A stretch of DNA of 5,200 nucleotides, from the NCBI GenBank assembly GCA_019421315.1, contig JAHZFN010000222.1, positions 1 through 5,200 of the forward strand, read 5' to 3'. Positions within the stretch are counted from its first letter, which is position 1. Each line of letters begins with the position of its first letter. A program made the position numbers and the translations under genes. Of this stretch, positions 1 to 5,200 are shown one piece after another. The notes below the pieces were generated by a model. That model worked only from the letters and a program-made list of their open reading frames with translations, was not told the origin of the DNA and searched no databases. This DNA comes from Peptococcaceae bacterium. GTDB lineage: Bacteria > Bacillota > Dehalobacteriia > UBA4068 > UBA4997.

Positions 1-189
1 ATAGAAAAATGGCAAACGGAAACCTGCATACTTTACGGCAAAAAGGACAATTTGACACCGCAGAATGTAATTGATAATTTCTGCCGAAAACACGGCTGCA
101 AACTGCAAATCATGCCGCAGGGCGAACATTTCTTCCACACCGAAGATCAGCTTGCTGTTTACCGAAACTGGCTGAAAGAAGTTTTATAA
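1..189 (+). CDS. Alpha/beta hydrolase, C-terminal fragment (5' end outside window)
   Basis: This is the last 62 codons of a gene entering from the left edge, open from base 1 and ending at TAA 187-189. The visible protein contains ILYGKKDNLTP, the usual late strand and turn of alpha/beta hydrolases that carries the catalytic acid (Asp16 of the visible part). It also has GEHFFHTED, the loop with the catalytic histidine (His43), followed by a closing helix (VYRNWLKEVL). Asp and His are 27 residues apart in the expected order. The nucleophile Ser and oxyanion region lie outside the window, so substrate and subclass (esterase, lipase or peptidase-like) cannot be assigned. Base composition is about 43% GC, like the backbone and unlike the next gene. 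The downstream cyclase gene starts 32 bases later on the same strand with no terminator between, so they may be co-transcribed. Confidence 0.8.
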   Translation: MEKWQTETCILYGKKDNLTPQNVIDNFCRKHGCKLQIMPQGEHFFHTEDQLAVYRNWLKEVL

Positions 190-221
190 TCAATTCTAAC
201 CTCAAGGAAGGGCGAAAAAAA

Positions 222-839
222 ATGAATGAGCAAACAAAAGAAAACAAATATATTGATTTATCTTTATTATTAACGAAAGATACACCTATTTTTCCGGGAG
301 AACCTGATATAATTTTCAGAAAGCACCTTAACATGGCAGAAAATTCCTGCAATGAACATCAAATAACCATAAACTCCCATTTTGGCACTCATATTGATTT
401 TCCGTATCATATGTTTGATAACGGCAAAAAATCAAGCGATTTCAATATGGAAAAATTCATCGGCAAAGGCAAAATTATTGATACCCGTAATTTAAATACA
501 GACGATTTAAATATTTGTGATGAAGAGATTTTTTTGTTATACACAGGGCATATGGATAACAATATTGATAATTTATTCAACGGTTTTCCCTATGCAAACA
601 CTGAATTAATAGACCTATTGATAGCAAACAAACCAAAAATGCTCTTATTTGATACTCCTTCTCCCGACTGTTATCCGTATCCGATTCACAAAAAATTATT
701 ACAGAATAATATACTGATAGTTGAAAATGTCTGCAATATGCAAAAACTGCTTGGCAAAAGATTTAAAATTTATGCAATTCCGCTGAATTTTGCCGATTTT
801 GACGGTTCACCGTGCAGGGTCTTTGCAGAAATTTTATAA
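222..839 (+). CDS. Cyclase family protein (kynurenine formamidase-like metal hydrolase)
   Basis: A complete 205-residue protein, normal length for the cyclase family (PF04199: kynurenine formamidase KynB, isatin hydrolase and relatives), which hydrolyse amide or lactam bonds with two metal ions. The signature is HFGTHIDFPYH at residues 53-63, matching the family's HxGTHxDxPxH. By analogy to KynB the expected metal ligands are His53, His57, Asp59, His156 (IHKKLL) and Glu168 (VENV), all present, and the DTPSPD loop at 144-149 is also typical. It therefore looks catalytically competent. No signal peptide or membrane segment is seen, so it is probably cytoplasmic. The ATG at 222 is supported by AAGGAAGGG at 204-212, nine bases upstream. 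The substrate is unknown: no kynurenine or tryptophan genes are visible, so the name kynB is not justified. The gene is about 31% GC, with many AAA, AAT and ATA codons, against roughly 43-50% in its neighbours, which suggests recent transfer. Confidence 0.88.
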   Translation: MNEQTKENKYIDLSLLLTKDTPIFPGEPDIIFRKHLNMAENSCNEHQITINSHFGTHIDFPYHMFDNGKKSSDFNMEKFIGKGKIIDTRNLNTDDLNICDEEIFLLYTGHMDNNIDNLFNGFPYANTELIDLLIANKPKMLLFDTPSPDCYPYPIHKKLLQNNILIVENVCNMQKLLGKRFKIYAIPLNFADFDGSPCRVFAEIL

Positions 840-852
840 CCAAGATTTTATG

Positions 853-898
853 AATAATAATCCCTGTATTCTTGTTAAAGAATACAGGGATTATTATT
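853..898. terminator. Strong intrinsic terminator between convergent genes, probably bidirectional
   Basis: A 21-bp perfect inverted repeat, arms 853-873 and 878-898, encloses a GTTA loop at 874-877. The GC-rich core is CCCTGTATTC and its complement. It starts 13 bases after the cyclase stop codon, and the + strand runs on as TTTT and then very AT-rich sequence. The outer AAT repeats of the stem give a run of U-rich bases in either direction. It also lies 37 bases beyond the stop codon of the DUF445 gene on the opposite strand, so it is placed to stop both transcripts. The - strand lacks a clean U-run after the stem, so function in that direction is less certain. Confidence 0.85.
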
Positions 899-934
899 TT
901 GCAAATTATTATATTTTATTATATTTATATTGTT

Positions 935-1840
935 TTAAAACAGCACTGTCAAAAAACCGATGACAAAACCAATCAAAGCACCCAAATTAACGATGGCGCG
1001 CAGTTCTTTTTGCATTACCTCAAGAACCATGCGTTCGATTTCCGTGATTTCCATATTGTTAATTCTTTCGCTGACAATTTCGGCAACACTGATATTTTCG
1101 ATAACATCAGCCAGCTTTTGTCCGACAAATTTTTCATAGACCTTTTCGATAACGGAAGCAATCTTTTCGTCAGTAACGCCCAGCTTTTGCTGAACCTCCG
1201 CCAACGGCATTTCCGACAAAGCGGTAACCTCATCTTCAACCATCGGCTCAAAGATATCCTGTCCGTTTTCCGCCAAATACTCGTCCACATACGGCCCGAT
1301 TGGGGCAATCATGGAATTGATCTTGTCCTGACTGACAAACTTGGCAAGCAGAGTTCCCTGAATTTTTTCACCGGCAACCTCAGTCGCCTTTGCCACAACC
1401 ATATCGCCGATGGGCAGCTTGTTAACATTATAAAGAAGACGTGCCGTAACAACGTCTTGAATTTTCGCTTTCAGCTCCGCCGTTTTGGCTTCCCCCGCCA
1501 AATGCACCGAAAGACTTTGGGCAGAATACTCGTTTTCCACCCTTTGCCAAACCTCCGACGCATCCTGCACAACTTTGGCTTTGACATCATCCGAAAGGAG
1601 AATTTTCTCAAAATCCTCCGTCGTCAGCAGGTGTTTGCCAACCGCCCTGCCGATTTCTTCCGCCATTGCGGAACGCCTTTTCGGAATAATTCCAGGAGTA
1701 AAAGGCACTCGAAACTTGCCGATCATAATAGGCTTGTGGGGTTTAAAAAGCATTTTCACGGCAATATAATTGGTAAAATAACCGATTACGGCGCCGATAA
1801 CGGGACCCGAAAGCAATCCTGCTATTTCATTTATATTCAT
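935..1840 (-). CDS. DUF445 family membrane protein (YheB-like)
   Basis: A complete 301-residue protein of the DUF445 (UPF0754, YheB-like) family. Residues about 8-28 form a hydrophobic membrane segment running into the family hallmark GYFTNYIAVKMLFKPHKP, followed by FTPGIIPKRR at 47-56. A long, mostly helical charged middle region (about 60-280) rich in Glu, Lys and Ala follows, and a second membrane segment (about 283-301) ends the protein. The likely topology is two membrane anchors with a soluble helical domain between. The biochemical role of the family is not established. It is somewhat shorter than Bacillus YheB, which I recall as about 370 residues, and nothing appears missing at either end. 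The ATG at 1838-1840 is fixed by a strong GAGGAG site at 1848-1854. The gene follows the YgjP-like gene on the same strand after a 167-base gap with a candidate promoter, so it may be transcribed independently. Confidence 0.88.
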   Translation of the reverse strand: MNINEIAGLLSGPVIGAVIGYFTNYIAVKMLFKPHKPIMIGKFRVPFTPGIIPKRRSAMAEEIGRAVGKHLLTTEDFEKILLSDDVKAKVVQDASEVWQRVENEYSAQSLSVHLAGEAKTAELKAKIQDVVTARLLYNVNKLPIGDMVVAKATEVAGEKIQGTLLAKFVSQDKINSMIAPIGPYVDEYLAENGQDIFEPMVEDEVTALSEMPLAEVQQKLGVTDEKIASVIEKVYEKFVGQKLADVIENISVAEIVSERINNMEITEIERMVLEVMQKELRAIVNLGALIGFVIGFLTVLF

Positions 1841-1857
1841 TTTGTATTCTCCTCATT

Positions 1858-1885
1858 AAAAATCTTTAAAAATCTTTAAAAATCT
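1858..1885. repeat. Short tandem repeat, 10-bp unit, about 2.8 copies
   Basis: The unit AAAAATCTTT occurs at 1858-1867 and 1868-1877, and a partial copy follows from 1878. The array is bracketed by CTCATT on the + strand (1851-1857 region and 1884-1888 region), so AATGAG appears on both sides when read on the - strand. It lies in the 5' leader of the DUF445 gene, directly upstream of its GAGGAG ribosome binding site. The left bracket overlaps that site. Slippage of the repeat would change leader length without altering the coding frame. Confidence 0.75.
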
Positions 1886-1930
1886 CATTAATATTTCGAT
1901 TACAACTTTACAACTGATTTCACCGCTCAA

Positions 1931-1959
1931 ATTATATAACAGATTATTAAATTGCGTTG
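1931..1959 (-). promoter_or_regulatory. Candidate promoter for the DUF445 gene (weak)
   Basis: On the - strand a perfect TATAAT occurs at 1936-1931 in an AT-rich stretch, about 90 bases upstream of the DUF445 start codon. The sequence 17 bases further upstream (CAACGC, near 1959-1954) is a poor match to the -35 consensus TTGACA. The gap position and the AT-rich context support a promoter here, but an isolated -10 match in AT-rich DNA is weak evidence. Confidence 0.3.
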
Positions 1960-1987
1960 TTTTACTGCTTTCCCAAAACGCTTTGCT

Positions 1988-2005
1988 ACTGCCATCTTTG
2001 GCAGT
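1988..2005 (-). terminator. Small hairpin after the YgjP-like gene, possible weak terminator
   Basis: A perfect 7-bp stem, ACTGCCA at 1988-1994 and TGGCAGT at 1999-2005, encloses a 4-base loop. It begins two bases past the stop codon of the YgjP-like gene at 2008-2010, the expected place for a terminator of the sbcC-side transcript. On the - strand the stem is followed by AGCAAAGCGTTTTGG, not a proper U-run, so termination would be inefficient or need Rho. On the + strand it is followed by TTTT, but there is no + strand gene upstream to terminate. Confidence 0.35.
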
Positions 2006-2007
2006 TT

Positions 2008-2676
2008 TCAAATATTCAGCATTTTTTTGATTGGCCGCCAACCCGGACAAAATTTGCCCATGTAACCCTTGAAAACGGCATTGGGCTTCCGTTCCAGCAA
2101 ATCTGTCCATTCATGAATGACGACATAGCGCAGGCAAACGGGATCTTTTTTTGCCAGCTGCAAATTCAGCCAAATTCGCCTGTCTTTAATGTTGCAGGTT
2201 CCCCATTTGGTTTTCATGTTTTTGATATGCCATTCATCCGCCTTGACACCGACAATTTTTTCGCAGTCGGAAAAAATACTGTTGATTTCTTTTTTCAGCA
2301 GGTTTCTGTACCATTCGTTGACGGTTTTGATTTTCAAATCCTCGTTGCCGACCTCGGCCAAAAACAGATAAACCGTATCCTCCCGCATTTCAATGTGCGG
2401 ACGGCCGTTGGTTGCGACAACCTCCAAAGGATACATTCTGCCCCAAAGCTCCAAGCCTGTAAAATTGTTTTGAGCAGGGTCTTTTTCCTGCCTTTGCAGA
2501 ATAATTTCACGGTGCTGTTTTATCCAATCCGTCTTGGCGTGAACAAAATTACGAATGGCGTCATCTTTGATTTTTTTCGGAGCAGTTACCTTAACGGAGC
2601 CGTCCGGCAAAATCCGCAAATACATATTTTTGATGTTTTTCTTTTCCACTATTATTTCCGTTTCATCAATAATCAT
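2008..2676 (-). CDS. YgjP/DUF45-type metallopeptidase homologue with degenerate zinc site
   Basis: An intact 222-residue protein of the YgjP-like metallopeptidase family (DUF45, PF01863), SprT-like zinc proteins whose substrates are poorly known. Diagnostic parts are all in order: an N-terminal beta-rich half with RILPDGSVKVTAPKK (21-35), then MKTKWGTCN (154-162), RIWLNLQLAKK (167-177), LRYVVIHE (182-189) and PGWRPIKKMLN (211-221). The usual active site is HExxH followed by a third His in ERxHN. Here His188 and Glu189 are kept, but the second His is Asp192 (HEWTD) and the third is Pro198 (ERKPN), and Trp190 replaces the usual small aliphatic residue. It should not bind zinc normally, so it is probably inactive. 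No frameshift or internal stop is present. The start at 2674-2676 is the only ATG, GTG or TTG in frame after an upstream stop, with only a weak GGTCGGG as ribosome binding site. It follows sbcC by 75 bases and may share its transcript. Confidence 0.85.
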   Translation of the reverse strand: MIIDETEIIVEKKNIKNMYLRILPDGSVKVTAPKKIKDDAIRNFVHAKTDWIKQHREIILQRQEKDPAQNNFTGLELWGRMYPLEVVATNGRPHIEMREDTVYLFLAEVGNEDLKIKTVNEWYRNLLKKEINSIFSDCEKIVGVKADEWHIKNMKTKWGTCNIKDRRIWLNLQLAKKDPVCLRYVVIHEWTDLLERKPNAVFKGYMGKFCPGWRPIKKMLNI

Positions 2677-2680
2677 AACA

Positions 2681-2707
2681 TACCCGACCGATTCGGGATA
2701 CTATCCC
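2681..2707 (-). promoter_or_regulatory. Two mutually exclusive hairpins in the leader of the YgjP-like gene
   Basis: Two short inverted repeats share the bases 2695-2697. One pairs CCCGA at 2683-2687 with TCGGG at 2693-2697. The other pairs GGGAT at 2695-2699 with ATCCC at 2703-2707. On the - strand the first hairpin contains the only Shine-Dalgarno-like bases (TCGGG, ending six bases before the ATG), while the second would leave them free. A two-codon frame ATG-TTA-TGA (2681-2673) ends overlapping the real start codon. The stems are only 5 bp, so a regulatory role is a guess. Confidence 0.25.
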
Positions 2708-2751
2708 CCTTTTTTCCTTTTCGCAAAACCCTATCCTTTGCCCTGAATTTT

Positions 2752-5200
2752 TTATACTTCAATGCGCACATGGCTGCAGCCGTTTTGATCCTTGCTTACA
2801 ACCAACCGGTTGTTAATTCTGTTTTTCAGCTCGCTGACATGGGATATGATACCAACCTGCTTGTTGCTGTCCGTCAAAAGCACCAACGCACTGATAGCTT
2901 GATTTAAGGAATCCGTATCCAAAGAGCCGAACCCCTCATCCACAAACATGGAATCCAGCTGGATGCCGCCTGAAGAAGACTGGATTTCATCGGAAAGCCC
3001 CAGTGCCAAAGCTAAAGAAGCCTTGAAGGATTCGCCGCCCGACAAAGAGCTGACACTGCGCTTGGAATAGTTAATGTGGTCGATGATATTCAAATCCAGA
3101 CCGCTTTGCTTTTTGAGGTTGGCGGCGGTTTTACAGCGTTCCAGCGAATACTGACCGCCTGTCATTTTTTGCAGACGCAGGTTGGCTCGTCTGATAATGC
3201 GGTCAAAATAAGTCGCCTGGATGTAAGTTTCCAGCATAACCTTGTCCTTGCCGCCCAGCTGCCCGCTGGCGGTATCATACAAAGCCTTAACCCATTGCCA
3301 GCGCTTTTCTGTTGCCGCCAGCATTTCCCTGTGCCGTTCAATGTTTTGCAAAACGCCGCTGTTGTTTTTTATGCGGTGCGACACGTCGTCCTGCCGATTT
3401 TGCAGAGCCTTTTGCTTTTCCGATAATTCGGCGCGCCTGTCATATATGACATCAAGGTCGAAAACCCCGGCTTTGGCGGTGCGTGACTGCAAGGTTTTCA
3501 GTTCCATGTTTTTGCCCTTCAAATCTGCACAGCATTCGTCGTATGCCTTTTGACTGTCTTCGATTTTTTTCATCAAAAGCGCCTTTTGATTTTTCAAATC
3601 GGTAACGGCATTTTTTGCCGCCGCCTCGTCCTCGTAAGACAGATTTTGCCGCAAAACGTTGATATTATCAAGCAAACTGCTTGTTTCCGCCGTCAAAGCG
3701 GCAATCAGTTTTATTGTTTCATTCAAATTTTCCGTAATTTTTGCCAAATTATTTTCGTAAACAGGCAAGTCCCGCTCCAAATTCTTTTTCTGCTCCTGTT
3801 TTTCGGCGCAAGCTTTTAAATCAGCCGTATTCTTTTGGTTTGCCGCCGCCAGTTCACGTCCCAAAACCAAAACACGCTGTAAATTGCACGGCCAGTTTTC
3901 ACTGTCGGGTTCTTCGTCCAAAATTCGGCAGTATTCCGCCGTCAGGTTTTTCGCCAAGCTTTGAGTTTTGCCCAGAAGTTCGTTGCACAAATTGCTTTGC
4001 TTAACAAACTCATCTCTTTTTTCCTCCATATCGCTTTTGGCGGCTTCCAATTCCTCTTCGGAGGGTGCCTGCGCCGATTTTGCGGCAGGGCAAGGGTGGC
4101 TCAAAGAACCGCAGACAGGGCATTTTTCGCCGTCTTGCAGGCGTTCCGCCAAAATTCCCGCCTGCTCGTTAAAATAACTGTTTTCCATTTGGGCATAAAC
4201 TGCCGCCGCCTGATTTTTTGCTTCTCCCGCAGTCATATATGACTTTTGGGCGGCTTTCAGCTGCCTGCAATCCTTCAGGTAATCGTCAATGGCTTTATAC
4301 AGCTTTCTGGCGAAATTTATTTTTTCTGCCAATTCCTTTTGCCTGTTTGCCAAAACCACAGCTTCGGCATCTATGTTTTTCAAAGATTCGGCTTTTTCCT
4401 TGGTTTCTTCTATCTGACTTTGGCATTGCGCTTGCTTTGCGGCATAAGAGCTTTGATTATCCCGCTGTTCTTGCAGCTCCGCTGTTTTGGCTTGGTAAAT
4501 CCGCAGACCGTCGGATAATTTCTGATAAACGGCAAGCTGATTTTCCAATTCGCTTATTTGTACAGCTAATTTTTCCACATCGTTTTTCTTGGCGAAAAAT
4601 TCGTTTTTGGTCTGTTCCGTAATTTGCAAACGAGGCTGCAATTCTTCAATTTCCCGCTGCAAAACGCCAATTCGTTTTCTGTCTTTTTCGTTATCCTCTG
4701 CCTTGCCGATTGCCTGATTGACAGCCGCCAGTTCCGTTGCCAGAAGGTCTGCCGCTTTTTGCAGTTCCTCCTTGCGGCGGTTGTCCTCGCTGAGAATTTG
4801 GCAAAGCAAATCAAGAAAATCCGCAATCAAAAAACCGCCGTCCGCTTTGGCGTTTTCCAAGCTTGCCTGCAAAGAGCTGCCCTTTTCGGCAACGGCGCCC
4901 TGCATATACTGGTCGATGGCGGCTTTCTGCGTTCTGTATTCGCCGCCCAGCTTCGCCGATTCCTCAGACAATTTGTTTTGAATTTCCTGATAAATTTTTG
5001 TATCGAAAAGCTTGCGCAGTATCTCACTGCGTTCCTGAGTTCCCGCCAGCAAAAGCTTGCGAAAATCCCCCTGAGCAATCATGGCAATCTGGGTAAATTG
5101 GTCTTTGTTAATGCCGATCAGCTTTTCAACTGCAGCATTCACCAGACTGATACCGGAGGCAATAATATCTCCGTTCAAATAACAAAATTCGGCGTCCTCC
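2752..5200 (-). CDS. sbcC: SbcC, ATPase subunit of the SbcCD exonuclease (N-terminus outside window)
   Basis: The C-terminal 815 codons of the bacterial Rad50 homologue, which with the nuclease SbcD opens and cuts DNA hairpins and processes double-strand ends in the cytoplasm. The frame stays open to base 5200. The TTG at 5178 is internal, since family residues (EFCYLNGD) continue upstream of it, so about 200 residues with Walker A lie beyond the edge. Visible parts in order are the QFTQIAMIAQGDF Q-loop region near 5100-5060, a long coiled coil, and the zinc hook CPVC (4111-4122), followed by a returning coiled coil. The C-terminal ATPase lobe then has signature LSGGES (3028-3045), Walker B LDSMFVDEGFGSLD (starting at 2958) and the H-loop IISHVSEL. 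All catalytic landmarks in the visible part are intact. sbcD would be expected just upstream, outside the window. The YgjP-like gene follows after 75 bases with no clear terminator. Confidence 0.96.
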   Translation of the reverse strand, partial: EDAEFCYLNGDIIASGISLVNAAVEKLIGINKDQFTQIAMIAQGDFRKLLLAGTQERSEILRKLFDTKIYQEIQNKLSEESAKLGGEYRTQKAAIDQYMQGAVAEKGSSLQASLENAKADGGFLIADFLDLLCQILSEDNRRKEELQKAADLLATELAAVNQAIGKAEDNEKDRKRIGVLQREIEELQPRLQITEQTKNEFFAKKNDVEKLAVQISELENQLAVYQKLSDGLRIYQAKTAELQEQRDNQSSYAAKQAQCQSQIEETKEKAESLKNIDAEAVVLANRQKELAEKINFARKLYKAIDDYLKDCRQLKAAQKSYMTAGEAKNQAAAVYAQMENSYFNEQAGILAERLQDGEKCPVCGSLSHPCPAAKSAQAPSEEELEAAKSDMEEKRDEFVKQSNLCNELLGKTQSLAKNLTAEYCRILDEEPDSENWPCNLQRVLVLGRELAAANQKNTADLKACAEKQEQKKNLERDLPVYENNLAKITENLNETIKLIAALTAETSSLLDNINVLRQNLSYEDEAAAKNAVTDLKNQKALLMKKIEDSQKAYDECCADLKGKNMELKTLQSRTAKAGVFDLDVIYDRRAELSEKQKALQNRQDDVSHRIKNNSGVLQNIERHREMLAATEKRWQWVKALYDTASGQLGGKDKVMLETYIQATYFDRIIRRANLRLQKMTGGQYSLERCKTAANLKKQSGLDLNIIDHINYSKRSVSSLSGGESFKASLALALGLSDEIQSSSGGIQLDSMFVDEGFGSLDTDSLNQAISALVLLTDSNKQVGIISHVSELKNRINNRLVVSKDQNGCSHVRIEV

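Noticed and set aside
222..839. Naming the cyclase-family gene kynB
   Set aside because: Metal ligands fit the family, but many members act on other substrates, and no tryptophan or kynurenine pathway gene is visible nearby.
872..1879. Long + strand open frame of 335 codons spanning the whole DUF445 gene, longer than the gene itself
   Set aside because: It begins with TTG inside the terminator hairpin, has no ribosome binding site, and its His/Arg/Phe/Asn-rich translation matches no family. The opposite strand has a clear family match with a strong ribosome binding site.
1856..2110. - strand 84-codon frame running from inside the YgjP-like gene through the gap to the DUF445 ribosome binding site
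   Set aside because: It starts within the coding sequence in another frame, and the YgjP-like protein already has its normal C-terminal PGWR...LN ending, so this is not a frameshifted continuation. No family was recognised and no ribosome binding site seen.
2806..2820. Palindromic AACCGGTT inside the end of sbcC as a possible regulatory site
   Set aside because: It is short, lies within conserved coding sequence, and has no partner feature, so chance explains it.
1957..2907. + strand open frame of 316 codons opposite the YgjP-like gene and the end of sbcC
   Set aside because: It runs antisense across two genes and their intergenic gap. Its Phe/Asn/Gln-rich translation is typical of the complement of real coding sequence, with no recognisable motif.
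5176..5178. TTG at 5178 as the start codon of the SbcC protein
   Set aside because: The frame continues open to the window edge and the upstream codons read EDAEFCY, which fits the family. The Walker A region that must precede it is absent, so the true start lies outside the window.

Overview
This window is an ordinary-looking stretch of bacterial chromosome with five protein genes in two convergent groups. No RNA gene, insertion sequence, CRISPR array or phage gene was seen. The backbone genes look roughly 45-50% GC from lines counted by hand. The SbcC type (IAMIAQGDF motif, CPVC zinc hook), a YheB-like DUF445 membrane protein and GAGGAG-type ribosome binding sites suggest a Bacillota-like organism, possibly a gut anaerobe. 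That assignment is inference and no closer placement is claimed.

Left part, + strand: the last 62 codons of an alpha/beta hydrolase (1-189), then after a 32-base gap a complete cyclase-family metal hydrolase (222-839). The cyclase gene is far more AT-rich than everything around it, about 31% GC by hand count. A near-perfect 21-bp hairpin (853-898) follows and separates the two gene groups.

Right part, - strand, read from right to left: the C-terminal four fifths of the DNA repair nuclease subunit SbcC (2752-5200, its start lying beyond the right edge), a YgjP/DUF45-type zinc metallopeptidase homologue (2008-2676), and a DUF445 two-pass membrane protein (935-1840). SbcC and the YgjP-like gene are 75 bases apart and could be co-transcribed. 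The DUF445 gene sits after a 167-base gap that holds a small hairpin, a candidate -10 box and a 10-bp tandem repeat, so it may have its own promoter.

The most notable observation is that the YgjP-like protein has an intact reading frame and a normal fold signature but has lost two of the three expected zinc ligands (HEWTD in place of HExxH, and PN in place of HN). It is either a catalytically dead homologue, an early pseudogene, or a site of sequence error. The genes otherwise show no sign of acting as one system, and I did not find a convincing new multi-gene system here.
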